From NCBI RefSeq assembly GCF_018129385.1, contig NZ_JAFCLN010000005.1, positions 248,001-312,000 on the forward strand: 64,000 nucleotides of DNA. Reading direction: 5' to 3'. The DNA is from Bradyrhizobium lablabi. Lineage in GTDB: Bacteria > Pseudomonadota > Alphaproteobacteria > Rhizobiales > Xanthobacteraceae. Under the pieces are notes generated by a model, which saw only the letters and a list, made by a program, of their open reading frames with translations, was not told where the DNA came from and searched no databases. The translations under genes were made by a program, and so were the position numbers. Numbering within the stretch: the first letter of the stretch is position 1; each line of letters begins with the position of its first letter. Below are positions 1 to 8,106 of this stretch, piece by piece.

Positions 1-736
1 TGCCGGCGCCTGGTTCGGCTTCGAGCAGGAATACTTCTTCTACAAAGACGGCCGTCCGCTCGGCTTCCCGACCTCGGGTTACCCGGCGCCGCAAGGCCCG
101 TACTACACCGGCGTCGGCTATTCGAACGTCGGCTCGGTCGCCCGTGAGATCGTCGAGAAGCATCTCAACCTCTGCCTCTACGCCGGCATCAACCACGAAG
201 GCATCAACGCCGAAGTGGCGAAGGGCCAGTGGGAATTCCAGATTTTCGGCAAGGGCTCCAAGACCGCTGCCGACCAGATGTGGATGGCTCGTTACCTGAT
301 GCTGCGTCTCACCGAGAGCTACGGCATCGACATCGAATTCCACTGCAAGCCGCTCGGCGACACCGACTGGAACGGCTCGGGCATGCACGCCAACTTCTCC
401 ACGCAATACATGCGCGAAGTCGGCGGCAAGGAGTACTTTGAGAAGCTGATGGCGGCCTTTGAGAAGAATCTCATGGACCACATCGCGGTCTACGGTCCGG
501 ACAACGACAAGCGCCTGACCGGCAAGCACGAGACCGCGCCCTGGAACAAGTTCAGCTATGGCCTGGCCGACCGCGGCGCCTCGATCCGCGTGCCGCACTC
601 CTTCATGAACAACGGCTACAAGGGCTACCTCGAAGACCGCCGCCCGAACTCGCAGGGCGACCCATACGCCATCGCTTCCCAGATCCTGAAGACGATCTCC
701 GAAGTTCCGACCGCCGCCAAGTCGGCTGCGGCCTGA
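1..736 (+). CDS. glnII: Glutamine synthetase type II (GlnII), C-terminal part; 5' end outside the window
   Basis: Makes glutamine from glutamate, ammonia and ATP in the cytoplasm. The reading frame is open from base 2, giving about 244 residues of the C-terminal catalytic domain. GSII motifs are clear: GFEQEYFFY near the cut end, an AGINHEGINAE stretch, QWEFQIF, and a TDWNGSGMHANFST segment followed by the arginine-containing catalytic loop. The eukaryote-like GSII length is about 330-345 residues, so roughly the first 90-100 are missing. Rhizobia carry GlnII beside GlnA, usually under nitrogen control; its promoter lies outside the window. A strong hairpin terminator follows the stop. Confidence 0.96.
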   Translation, partial: AGAWFGFEQEYFFYKDGRPLGFPTSGYPAPQGPYYTGVGYSNVGSVAREIVEKHLNLCLYAGINHEGINAEVAKGQWEFQIFGKGSKTAADQMWMARYLMLRLTESYGIDIEFHCKPLGDTDWNGSGMHANFSTQYMREVGGKEYFEKLMAAFEKNLMDHIAVYGPDNDKRLTGKHETAPWNKFSYGLADRGASIRVPHSFMNNGYKGYLEDRRPNSQGDPYAIASQILKTISEVPTAAKSAAA

Positions 737-779
737 CCGATACCTCCAAGGCCCGGGACGGGGGCGTCTGGGCCGCCAA

Positions 780-826
780 AATGATCCGCCAGAGCAGACC
801 GCTCTGGCGGATCATTGCGTTTTTGT
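780..826 (+). terminator. Rho-independent terminator after glnII
   Basis: A perfect 16-bp stem (780-795 with 801-816), loop AGACC, is followed by a short T run at 820-824. It lies 44 bases after the glnII stop and separates glnII from the GrlR-like gene. Confidence 0.85.
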
Positions 827-903
827 GACAACGCTGATCCGTTTCCCTACGGCGCCAACCGGGCTATGTAGGCTTGCATTTGCAAACGCCGGGGACACGG
901 CCG

Positions 904-1608
904 TTGTTCGGGGGCTTTTACAAGGTCCGCTTTACGCTCAACGAGGCGGTCGGCCGCAGCGTGATGTATGTGCGCGACGGCAAGCTGCTGGGCGGTAATT
1001 CAGCCTTTGCCCATATCGGCACGTACACCGAGGCCAGTGACGGGATCGACATCGAAGTGAAGACGGTCCGGCACAATCCGGATCCGAATTACCGGGCGAT
1101 GGCCGGCACCGACGATGCGACCCTGATCGCCAAGGGAAACGCCGACGGGAATCTCTATCGCTTCAAGGGGGCATTGAGGGAATTGCCGGGCGCGGTGTTC
1201 CAGTCGGTGATGACGCCGATCGAGGAGGAAAGCGTGCCGATCGCCGGCGGCGTCGGCGAGGGCGGTATCGTCAACGGGCTGTATTCGATCCACATCAAGA
1301 TGCTGGACGGCGTTGCAGGCGGCCTGACCGGCGTGATGCTGCTGAACGACGGCCGCATCCTGGGCGGCGACGCCTCGTTCTATTATCTCGGCACCTACAC
1401 CTCAGAGAACGGCCGCTGGAAGGGCCAGATCCTCAACCAGGAGCACACGCCGGCCGTGGGGGAAAATCCGATCTTTGGCGGCCGCGAGGTCGGCATCGGC
1501 TTTTCCGGCACCTGCGACGAGGAGGGCGCGCTGCTGGAAGCCACCGCGCTGGCCGGCAAGCGCAGCCTCCGCATGACGGCCGTGCTGAAACTCATGCGGC
1601 GGGCGTAA
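904..1608 (+). CDS. Two-domain GrlR-like protein, copy 1
   Basis: About 234 residues containing two tandem copies of the GrlR-type beta-barrel fold. Copy one starts FGGFYKVRF and contains DGKLLGGNSAFAHIGTY; copy two starts NGLYSIHI and contains DGRILGGDASFYYLGTY. GrlR was defined in enteropathogenic E. coli as the antagonist of the activator GrlA, but Bradyrhizobium-type genomes carry many GrlR-like proteins of unknown role and no type III secretion gene is seen here. I chose TTG at 904 because GGGGA lies 8 bases upstream and the product then aligns end to end with the paralogue at 4022-4729; a longer in-frame TTG start at 874 is possible. It ends 5 bases before the ModA-like gene, so the two are probably co-transcribed. 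Confidence 0.8.
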   Translation: MFGGFYKVRFTLNEAVGRSVMYVRDGKLLGGNSAFAHIGTYTEASDGIDIEVKTVRHNPDPNYRAMAGTDDATLIAKGNADGNLYRFKGALRELPGAVFQSVMTPIEEESVPIAGGVGEGGIVNGLYSIHIKMLDGVAGGLTGVMLLNDGRILGGDASFYYLGTYTSENGRWKGQILNQEHTPAVGENPIFGGREVGIGFSGTCDEEGALLEATALAGKRSLRMTAVLKLMRRA

Positions 1609-1613
1609 CTCTC

Positions 1614-2297
1614 ATGGAAGTCGTTCGCGTGCTGTCGACGCTGGCGGTGAAGGGTGCCGTGCCCGCGCTCGCCGCGCGCCATGAGAAGGAGAGCGGCGTG
1701 CGGATCGACGCCGATTTCGCACCGACGCTCGCGTTGCTGGAGAGGTTGCGCGCCGGCGAGCAAGCCGATGTCGTCGTCCTGACGCGCGAAGGTCTCGATG
1801 AGCTTGCGAGCGAGGGAAGGGTGGTGCGAGAGACTTGCGTCGATCTCGCGCGCTCGTTTGTCGGCATCGCCGTCAAGGCGGGTCATCCGCATCCCGACGT
1901 CGCGACCGAGGCCGCGCTGCGGGCGACGCTGCTGGCCGCCCGTTCGGTAGCCTATTCGAAGATCGGCGCCAGCGGTATCCTGTTTGCGCAACTGATCGCG
2001 CGCATGGGCATTGCGGCCAGCATCAACGCTAGCGCCACCGTCATTCCGTCCGGCTTTACCGCTGAACGATTGCTCACGGGCGAGGCCGATCTCGCCGTGC
2101 AGCAGATCAGCGAGTTGAAGCAGGTCGCGGGCATTGACGTCATCGGTCCGATCCCGCACGAACTACAGACGCCTGCCGTGTTTTCCGCCGGACGCATGGC
2201 GGCTTCGGCAAAGGCGGTGCAGGCCGACCGGCTGCTGAAATATTTGGCGTCGCCCGAGGTCGCGCCGGCGTTGCGGGAGTCCGGGCTGGAGCCTTGA
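1614..2297 (+). CDS. ModA-like substrate-binding protein without signal peptide
   Basis: A 227-residue protein resembling the periplasmic binding-protein type 2 fold of ModA-type (molybdate/sulfate) proteins. It opens VVRVLSTLAVKGAVPALAA, then has a VLTREGLDEL segment, a YSKIGASGILFAQLI stretch and a C-terminal LLKYLASPEVAPALRESG typical of the family. There is no signal peptide and no ABC permease or ATPase nearby, so transport is not proven. Such orphan ModA-like proteins are frequent in Bradyrhizobium and may be sensors or may use another route. It sits 5 bases after the GrlR-like gene, suggesting one transcript. Confidence 0.75.
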   Translation: MEVVRVLSTLAVKGAVPALAARHEKESGVRIDADFAPTLALLERLRAGEQADVVVLTREGLDELASEGRVVRETCVDLARSFVGIAVKAGHPHPDVATEAALRATLLAARSVAYSKIGASGILFAQLIARMGIAASINASATVIPSGFTAERLLTGEADLAVQQISELKQVAGIDVIGPIPHELQTPAVFSAGRMAASAKAVQADRLLKYLASPEVAPALRESGLEP

Positions 2298-2328
2298 ATT
2301 TGCCCGCGCGGCGAAGCAACCTGTTGGC

Positions 2329-3156
2329 ATGATGAAGCGGCTTTGCAAGTCCGGTCTGATTGCGATGATCGTCGCAGCAACGCCTGTGCTCGCGTACGCG
2401 CAGTCGGCCGATCTTGTGCTGTGCGACCGGCTGGCGGCCGATCCGTCCGATCCGGACAAGCCTGCGGATGCGAAGGGCGTTCCCGAAATCGCGGCATCGG
2501 ACATCGCGACCGCGATCAAATATTGCGCCGTCGCGGCAAAATCCTCGCGCCGGGCGATGTACCAGCTCGGCCGCGCCTATGCCGCCAATCGCCAGGTAAC
2601 TGAAGCAGTGAGCGCTTGGCGCAAGGCCGCCGACAAGGGCTCGACGTCGGCGATGGTCGAACTCGGCGTGCTCTACGGCACCGGCAACGGAATCGCCCGC
2701 GATGAGGTGCAGGCGCGAAAACTGTTCGAGCGCGCTGCCGAAGCCGGCAATCCGCGCGGCGTCAGCAATCTTGCCGCGATCGGTGGCGGCGGCGCACCGG
2801 CCGATCCGGCGCGGCAGCGGGAATTGCTCGGCCGGGCCGCCGAGACCAACGCAGAAGCGCAGTACCAGCTCGGCATGTTGCTGGCGGAAGGCAGCGGCGG
2901 CCAGAAGGACGACGCCGCGGCACGTGCGCTGTTCGAGAAGGCCGCCGCGCAAAATCATCCCGGCGCGCTGGAGCGCATGGGCGCCTTCGCCAGCGAAGGC
3001 CGCGGCGGGCCGAAGGATTCCTCCGCAGCCAAGGCCTATTACGAGCGGGCCGCCGCGCTCGGCGACGAAGACGCCAAGAAGGCGCTGGAGAGTCTGCGCT
3101 GTCCCTACAAGATCAAGGACAAGAGCGGCAAGCTCGTGACGACCTTGTGCTTCTGA
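2329..3156 (+). CDS. Secreted Sel1-repeat (TPR-like) protein
   Basis: A 275-residue protein with a signal peptide (MMKRLCKSGLIAMIVAATPV, cleavage probably after AYAQ near residue 25). It is followed by a run of Sel1-like repeats: AMYQLGRAYAAN, AMVELGVLYGTGNG, AQYQLGMLLAEGSGG and ALERMGAFASEGRGG. These solenoid repeats usually mediate protein contacts in the periplasm or envelope. A short C-terminal tail holds two cysteines (RCPYK and TLCF) that could form a disulfide. Two adjacent ATG codons (2329 and 2332) could both start it. It lies 31 bases downstream of the ModA-like gene. Confidence 0.85.
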   Translation: MMKRLCKSGLIAMIVAATPVLAYAQSADLVLCDRLAADPSDPDKPADAKGVPEIAASDIATAIKYCAVAAKSSRRAMYQLGRAYAANRQVTEAVSAWRKAADKGSTSAMVELGVLYGTGNGIARDEVQARKLFERAAEAGNPRGVSNLAAIGGGGAPADPARQRELLGRAAETNAEAQYQLGMLLAEGSGGQKDDAAARALFEKAAAQNHPGALERMGAFASEGRGGPKDSSAAKAYYERAAALGDEDAKKALESLRCPYKIKDKSGKLVTTLCF

Positions 3157-3170
3157 GGCGCCTTATTTTT

Positions 3171-3221
3171 TGACGCGTTTTCTTCACGCGAACCGGATCC
3201 CACTCCGCTTGAAAACGCTTT
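3171..3221 (+). repeat. Dispersed intergenic repeat, GACGCG...GAAAACGC type
   Basis: A short element with an inverted repeat GCGTTTTC (3175-3182) / GAAAACGC (3211-3218), resembling widespread alphaproteobacterial intergenic repeats. It fills the convergent gap and touches the stop of the downstream minus-strand gene. Confidence 0.5.
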
Positions 3222-3663
3222 AGTCCCTTATCAGGATGACACCGGCGATCAGCAGGGCGGCACCGGCCAGCCGCGACAGGCTGACCGGGTGCGGCGTCAG
3301 GCCGAACAGTCCGAAATGATCGAACGTGATGGTCGTGAGCATCTGACCGGCGACCACCAGCGCGATCAGGGTTGCCGCGCCGAGCGACGGCAGCAACAGG
3401 ATCATCAGTATGATGAAGACACCGCCGAGCACGCCGCCGCTCCAGGCCCACCACGGCGTTTCGACCACGGCCTTCCACGAGGGCCACCGCTCGCCGAGCG
3501 CGAGCAGGACGACGATCATGGTCAGGAGGCCGCCGAGATAGCTGACGAAGCCGGCCCAGGCAGGCGATCCCAGCGAGGTCCGCAGGCTGCCGTTCAGGAT
3601 CTGCTGGGTCGCAACGCTGACGCCTGCGCCGATCGCCAGCGCATAAAGATAAATGGCTTGCAC
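3220..3663 (-). CDS. DMT-superfamily small transporter (DUF606/YdcZ type)
   Basis: A 147-residue, very hydrophobic inner-membrane protein with four to five predicted transmembrane helices, for example YALAIGAGVSVATQQILNG and GGVFIILMILLLPSLGAATL. The length and the N-terminal QQILNGSLR motif fit the DUF606 (YdcZ) branch of the drug/metabolite transporter superfamily, whose substrates are mostly unknown; members often act as dimers. The start is GTG with GAGGG six bases upstream. It is convergent with the Sel1 gene. Confidence 0.8.
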   Translation of the reverse strand: MQAIYLYALAIGAGVSVATQQILNGSLRTSLGSPAWAGFVSYLGGLLTMIVVLLALGERWPSWKAVVETPWWAWSGGVLGGVFIILMILLLPSLGAATLIALVVAGQMLTTITFDHFGLFGLTPHPVSLSRLAGAALLIAGVILIRD

Positions 3664-3807
3664 CCGAATCCCTCGTGTTGCGTTTCCGCTCCCAACATAC
3701 GGAGACCCTCAGCCCTCGCCAATTGCAGCAGGCGCAATGGTGATATCAGGAACAAGGACCCCGCCGGGCCAGTTGATCGGACGCAGTTCGCAGATGAGAG
3801 GCCAGAC

Positions 3808-3957
3808 ATGATCAGGAAACTGCGGTCCGGCGAATACCGGCTCTATTCGCGCAAGGTCAATCCGAAGACCGGCAGGCGGCGCAATCTCGGCACCTTCAAG
3901 TCGCGCGCGGCGGCAGAAAAGCACGAGCGTGCCGTGCAGTATTTCAAGCGACACTAA
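3808..3957 (+). CDS. Small basic conserved protein (49 aa)
   Basis: A 49-residue, lysine/arginine-rich protein starting MIRKLRSGEYRLYSRK and ending AVQYFKRH, with a central RRRNLGTFKSRAAAEKHER. A GAGAGG ribosome site precedes the ATG. Small basic proteins of this form recur in Bradyrhizobium-type genomes. The charge pattern suggests nucleic-acid contact, but no function is known to me. It lies just upstream of the second GrlR-like gene. Confidence 0.7.
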   Translation: MIRKLRSGEYRLYSRKVNPKTGRRRNLGTFKSRAAAEKHERAVQYFKRH

Positions 3958-4021
3958 GACCTGTTGTGCGGCTTCGCCCCGTGGTGCTATGCGGGGCGCA
4001 AAATCGCAGGCGGGATTTTCG

Positions 4022-4729
4022 GTGCTGGACGGGCTCTACAAGGTCGAATATGGCGTGAACGATGCGTTCGGCCGCAGCATCATGTGCATGCACAATGGCA
4101 AATTGCTCGGCGGCAATTCGGCCTTTGCGCATCTTGGCACCTATCGCCGGAACGGCGACGAGATCGCCGCCGAACTCATCACCGAGCGCCACAACGCGGA
4201 TACCCAATACTACAAGCCGCTGATGGGCACCGATGTGGCTGCGATCAAGGCGGTGGGCAAAGCCAGCAGCACCGGGATTCGCTTCGAGGGCGAAGCGGCG
4301 CCCGTACCCGGCGCGCTGTTCTGGGCCAATTTCACCCGGCTTGATGACGAAGGGCTGCCGCCCAGGGGCGACGTCGGGCCTGGCGGCATCGTCAACGGGC
4401 TCTATTCCATCCATATTCGCACGCTCGACGGCATCGACGGCGGACTGTCCGGCGTGATGCTGCTGATCGACGGCCGCATCCTCGGCGGCGATGCGTTCTT
4501 CTATTATCTTGGCTGCTACAGCTCCGCGGATGGCCGCTGGAAGGGCGAGATCGTCAACCAGGAGCACACGCCGGCAAAGGACGAAAATCCGGTATTCGGC
4601 GGCCACGAGGTCGGCATTGGCTTTTCCGGCACATGCAGCGCGCAGGGCGCGGAACTGGAAGCCATCGCGCTCGCCGGCAAGCGCAGCCTGCGGCTGACGG
4701 CGACGCTCAAGCTGATGCGGAAAGCGTAG
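4022..4729 (+). CDS. Two-domain GrlR-like protein, copy 2
   Basis: About 235 residues, a clear paralogue of the protein encoded at 904-1608 over its whole length, with the same two tandem GrlR-type repeats. Shared blocks are GKLLGGNSAFAH, GGIVNGLYSIHI, DGRILGGDA, NQEHTPA and ALAGKRSLR. GTG at 4022 is preferred because it gives the family N-terminus MLDGLYKVE, with a purine-rich GGCGGGA upstream; an ATG at 3989 is the alternative. The role is unknown; GrlR in enterobacteria sequesters a transcription activator. The first copy lies only 2.4 kb away, which points to local duplication. Confidence 0.8.
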   Translation: MLDGLYKVEYGVNDAFGRSIMCMHNGKLLGGNSAFAHLGTYRRNGDEIAAELITERHNADTQYYKPLMGTDVAAIKAVGKASSTGIRFEGEAAPVPGALFWANFTRLDDEGLPPRGDVGPGGIVNGLYSIHIRTLDGIDGGLSGVMLLIDGRILGGDAFFYYLGCYSSADGRWKGEIVNQEHTPAKDENPVFGGHEVGIGFSGTCSAQGAELEAIALAGKRSLRLTATLKLMRKA

Positions 4730-4825
4730 GGCCTTCGCACGACCGTCATATTCAATTGCGGGGTTTCCCTTGCGCGCCACTTGGCATAAGAGGCCGCAAC
4801 TCAGCTTTTCTCCTTTCAGGCAGCA

Positions 4826-6448
4826 ATGATCCGTCTCGATAACGTTTCCAAGCAAGTCGGCCACCAGATCCTCTTCATCGAAGCTTCCGCAGCGCTCCAG
4901 AAGGGCGAGAAGATCGGCCTGGTCGGGCCGAACGGCGCCGGCAAGACCACGCTGTTTCGCATGATCGCGGGCGAGGAGCAGCCAGACGAGGGGCAGGTCT
5001 CGACCGATCGCGGCATCTCCATCGGCTATTTCAGCCAGGATGTCGGCGAGATGTCGGGCCGCAGTGCGGTCGCCGAGGTGATGGACGGCGCCGGTCCCGT
5101 CAGCGTTGTGGCGAACGAATTGAAGCTGCTTGAGGCTGCGATGGCCGATCCCGAGCAGGAAGCGGAGATGGAAGACATCATCGCCCGTTACGGCGAGGTG
5201 CAGGCGCGCTTCGAGGAGCTCGACGGCTACGCGCTGGAGGGCCGCGCGCGCGAGGCACTGTCGGGCCTCGGCTTCAGCCAGGAGATGATGGACGGCGATG
5301 TCGGCAAGCTTTCCGGCGGCTGGAAGATGCGCGTCGCGCTCGCCCGTATCCTGCTGATGCGGCCCGATGTGATGCTGCTGGACGAGCCGAGCAACCATCT
5401 CGATCTGGAAAGCCTGATCTGGCTCGAGCAGTTTTTGCACGGCTATGAAGGTGCGTTGCTGATGACCTCGCACGATCGCGAGTTCATGAATCGCATCGCC
5501 AACAAGATCGTCGAGATCGACGGCGGTTCGCTGACGACCTATTCCGGCAATTACGAATTCTACGAGCAGCAGCGCGCGCTGAACGAAAAGCAGCAGCAGG
5601 CCCAGTTCGAGCGCCAGCAGGCGATGCTCGCCAAGGAGATAAAGTTCATCGAGCGCTTCAAGGCGCGCGCCTCGCATGCCGCGCAGGTGCAGAGCCGGGT
5701 CAAGAAGCTCGAGAAGATCGAACGGGTCGAACCGCCGAAGCGGCGCCAGACGGTAGCGTTCGAGTTCATGCCGGCGCCGCGCTCGGGCGAGGATGTGGCC
5801 AGTCTGAAAAATGTGCACAAGGGCTATGGCTCGCGCCGCATCTATGCCGGCCTCGATTTCATGATCCGCCGCCGGGAACGCTGGTGCGTGATGGGCGTCA
5901 ACGGCGCCGGCAAATCGACGCTGCTGAAGCTGATCGCGGGCTCGACCGAGCCTGACGTCGGCACGGTCGCGATCGGCGGCAGCGTCAAGATGGGTTACTT
6001 CGCGCAGCACGCGATGGACCTCCTGGATGGCGAGCGCACCGTGTTCCAGTCGCTGGAAGATTCATTCCCGCAAGCCGGGCAGGGTTCTTTGCGCGCGCTC
6101 GCAGGCTGCTTCGGTTTTTCCGGCGACGACATCGAGAAGAAATGCCGGGTGCTGTCGGGCGGCGAGAAGGCGCGGCTGGTGATGGCAAAGATGCTGTATG
6201 ACCCGCCGAATTTCCTGGTGCTGGACGAGCCGACCAACCATCTGGACATGGCGACCAAGGAGATGCTGATCGCGGCGCTGGCCGAATTCGAGGGCACCAT
6301 GCTGTTCGTCTCCCACGACCGGCATTTTCTCGCCGCGCTCTCCAACCGCGTGCTGGAGCTGACGCCTGACGGCATCCACCAATATGGCGGCGGCTACACC
6401 GAATATGTCGCCCGCACGGGGCAGGAAGCGCCGGGCTTGCGCAGCTAG
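4826..6448 (+). CDS. ABC-F family ATPase (ribosome-associated type)
   Basis: A 540-residue soluble protein with two ATP-binding cassettes and no membrane segment. Walker A motifs are GPNGAGKTT (about residue 35) and GVNGAGKST (about 356). Signature motifs are LSGGWKMR (about 161) and LSGGEKAR (about 443), and the Walker B regions read DEPSNHLD and DEPTNHLD. The cassettes are joined by a charged helical linker (about 250-300, with EKQQQAQFERQQAM), the P-site tRNA interaction motif region of ABC-F proteins. These act on the ribosome in translation or antibiotic protection. Which subgroup this belongs to (EttA, Uup, YbiT or YheS) cannot be settled by eye. Confidence 0.93.
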   Translation: MIRLDNVSKQVGHQILFIEASAALQKGEKIGLVGPNGAGKTTLFRMIAGEEQPDEGQVSTDRGISIGYFSQDVGEMSGRSAVAEVMDGAGPVSVVANELKLLEAAMADPEQEAEMEDIIARYGEVQARFEELDGYALEGRAREALSGLGFSQEMMDGDVGKLSGGWKMRVALARILLMRPDVMLLDEPSNHLDLESLIWLEQFLHGYEGALLMTSHDREFMNRIANKIVEIDGGSLTTYSGNYEFYEQQRALNEKQQQAQFERQQAMLAKEIKFIERFKARASHAAQVQSRVKKLEKIERVEPPKRRQTVAFEFMPAPRSGEDVASLKNVHKGYGSRRIYAGLDFMIRRRERWCVMGVNGAGKSTLLKLIAGSTEPDVGTVAIGGSVKMGYFAQHAMDLLDGERTVFQSLEDSFPQAGQGSLRALAGCFGFSGDDIEKKCRVLSGGEKARLVMAKMLYDPPNFLVLDEPTNHLDMATKEMLIAALAEFEGTMLFVSHDRHFLAALSNRVLELTPDGIHQYGGGYTEYVARTGQEAPGLRS

Positions 6449-6488
6449 ACGGCTTCATCGACAATTGCTCCCAAAAAAGGGGGCGCCC

Positions 6489-7361
6489 ATGCAGCAGATC
6501 CGGATCGGCGACGTCACCATCGATGCGGTCATCGAGCGCGACGGCCCGTGGCGGCGGCCGCAGGATTTTTTCCCGGCCTATGACGATGCCGTCTTCAAGC
6601 ATCATCTGAAGACCATGGAGCCGGAGGTGTTCGACGCGGCGTCCGGCAAGATGGTGATCACCTACCAGACCTTTGTTGTCCGCACCCCGCGTTACACGAT
6701 CCTGGTCGACACCTGCACCGGCGAGGACAAGGGTCACCCGCCGCCGTTCGACTTTCCCGGCAAGGAGCGCTGGCGCAACGAATTATTCGCGCTCGGCATC
6801 GGCTACGAGCAGGTGGACTATGTGTTCTGCACCCATCTGCACATCGACCATACCGGGTGGAATACGGTGTTGCGGGACGGGCGGTGGGTGCCGACTTTTC
6901 CGAATGCGAAGTATATCTTTCACAAGAATGAGTATGCGGCCTGGGAGGCCGAGTACGCCAAGGGGGCGGAACGGCCGGGAAAAGTGTTTCGCGACAATTG
7001 CCTGCCGATCGTCGAGGCGGGGCAGGCGCTGCTGGTCGATGACGATTTTGAGCTCGACGATCTCGTGACCCTGACGCCGACGCCGGGCCATTCGCCCTGC
7101 CATTGCTGCGTCAACATCTTCTCAAGAGGCCAGCGCGCGGTGGTCGCGGGCGATCTCATGCACCATGTGATCCAGTGCCGTGAGCCGGACTGGTCGCCGG
7201 GCGTGGACTGGGATCCCAGGCAATCGGCGGCCTCGCGCCGAAAATTCTTTGCCGAGGTCGCCGACACCGAAACGCTGATCCTGCCGGTACATTTTCCATC
7301 GCCGACCGCCGGTCTGCTCAAGACCGACGGCGAGCGATTCGATTTCCGGTTCAGGCGCTAG
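6489..7361 (+). CDS. MBL-fold metallo-hydrolase
   Basis: A 290-residue cytoplasmic hydrolase of the metallo-beta-lactamase fold. The zinc motif THLHIDHTGW lies near residues 114-123, followed by GHSPCH (about 199), GDLMHH (about 220) and a C-terminal histidine in LPVHFPSP. This is the quorum-quenching lactonase/glyoxalase-II-like branch. The substrate is not predictable, but a lactone or ester is likely. The ATG at 6489 is preferred because a GGGGGCG ribosome site precedes it. It is 40 bases downstream of the ABC-F gene. Confidence 0.88.
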   Translation: MQQIRIGDVTIDAVIERDGPWRRPQDFFPAYDDAVFKHHLKTMEPEVFDAASGKMVITYQTFVVRTPRYTILVDTCTGEDKGHPPPFDFPGKERWRNELFALGIGYEQVDYVFCTHLHIDHTGWNTVLRDGRWVPTFPNAKYIFHKNEYAAWEAEYAKGAERPGKVFRDNCLPIVEAGQALLVDDDFELDDLVTLTPTPGHSPCHCCVNIFSRGQRAVVAGDLMHHVIQCREPDWSPGVDWDPRQSAASRRKFFAEVADTETLILPVHFPSPTAGLLKTDGERFDFRFRR

Positions 7362-7466
7362 AGCCGGATGACTTTTCTTCGAATCGTCATCCCGCTCTAT
7401 CTCCGCGCAAACGCTTCGCGTTTGTCGCGAGGGAAAACCGGCATCCACTTTTCCGGATCAAGCTCT
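7362..7466. repeat. Dispersed palindromic repeat between convergent genes
   Basis: A repeat-type sequence with an internal hairpin CGCAAACGC/GCGTTTG and flanks GAGCCGGATGAC and TCCGGATCAAGCTC. It resembles the common rhizobial intergenic element containing AAAACCGG..TCCACTTTTCCGGATCA. It fills the space between the MBL hydrolase and the PsiF-like gene. Confidence 0.6.
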
Positions 7467-7474
7467 GGCTGCAA

Positions 7475-7717
7475 TCAGGCGTCCTGCTCGCACTTCTTCA
7501 TGAAGCTGCTCTTGGCGGCGCCGGAAAGCTTTTTGCCGTCGGCGCTCACCGCCTTGGCTTCGCAGGCTTCCTCCTTGCACTTCTTCATGAACGAGGTCTT
7601 TGCGGCACCTGCGAGCGCCTTGCCGTCCTTGCCGACCGCCTTGGTTTCACAGGATTGCGCGAACGCCGTTCCGCCGGCGAAGGTCGCGATAATTGCTGCC
7701 AGAATAATACGCTTCAT
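7475..7717 (-). CDS. PsiF-repeat secreted protein
   Basis: An 80-residue periplasmic protein. A signal peptide (MKRIILAAIIATFAGGTAFA) precedes two PsiF repeats of the form CETKAVGKDGKALAGAAKTS and CEAKAVSADGKKLSGAAKSS, each ending FMKKC. The paired cysteines probably form disulfides. PsiF is phosphate-starvation inducible in E. coli; the function is unknown. The ATG at 7717 has GGGAGAGG upstream, better than the longer open frame. Confidence 0.85.
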   Translation of the reverse strand: MKRIILAAIIATFAGGTAFAQSCETKAVGKDGKALAGAAKTSFMKKCKEEACEAKAVSADGKKLSGAAKSSFMKKCEQDA

Positions 7718-7784
7718 TGGGCCTCTCCCTTCATTTGGTCCAGAATTGGACCTTCGAAAAACACTTCGACCGGCGAACGTTTCT

Positions 7785-8033
7785 TCAGTGCCGCGGATCA
7801 TCCTCGTCCCGGCCGGACGATTTATGCTGCGTGTGCGTCGGCGGGCCGACCTCCTGGCACGGGATCGGTGTCCATGAGCCGTCGGGATTTTGCACGTAGG
7901 AATGACAGGATGACGAATCCTGTTTCTCCTCGGCCTTCTGATCCCCGGAATTTTTTGTAGCGGCGCCGGCCGGCGCGGTTGCGAGGGCCAGCGATGCGAG
8001 CGAGGCGAACACGATCGCAGGAATTTTGCGCAT
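7785..8033 (-). CDS. Small secreted protein of unknown function
   Basis: An 82-residue protein with a signal peptide (MRKIPAIVFASLASLALATA, cleavage near AGAA) and a hydrophilic mature part rich in Lys, Asp and Ser. The mature part holds two cysteines, in SSCHSYV and PIPCQE, either side of a QNPDGSWTPI segment. The ATG at 8033 is chosen for the signal peptide. No family recognised. Confidence 0.65.
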   Translation of the reverse strand: MRKIPAIVFASLASLALATAPAGAATKNSGDQKAEEKQDSSSCHSYVQNPDGSWTPIPCQEVGPPTHTQHKSSGRDEDDPRH

Positions 8034-8106
8034 GACGAGTCTCCTTCCGAGGCGGATTGTCACGAAAGGATTATGGTGATTTTCGGCCATCGACATTCAG
8101 ACGCGA

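Noticed and set aside
1395..2159. A 254-codon minus-strand open frame
   Set aside because: It is antisense to the ModA-like gene, and its product has the low-complexity look of a shadow frame.
3944..6010. A 688-codon open frame on the minus strand
   Set aside because: It lies antisense to the GrlR-like and ABC-F genes, has Arg/His/Leu-rich composition without any motif, and reflects G+C-rich codon bias.
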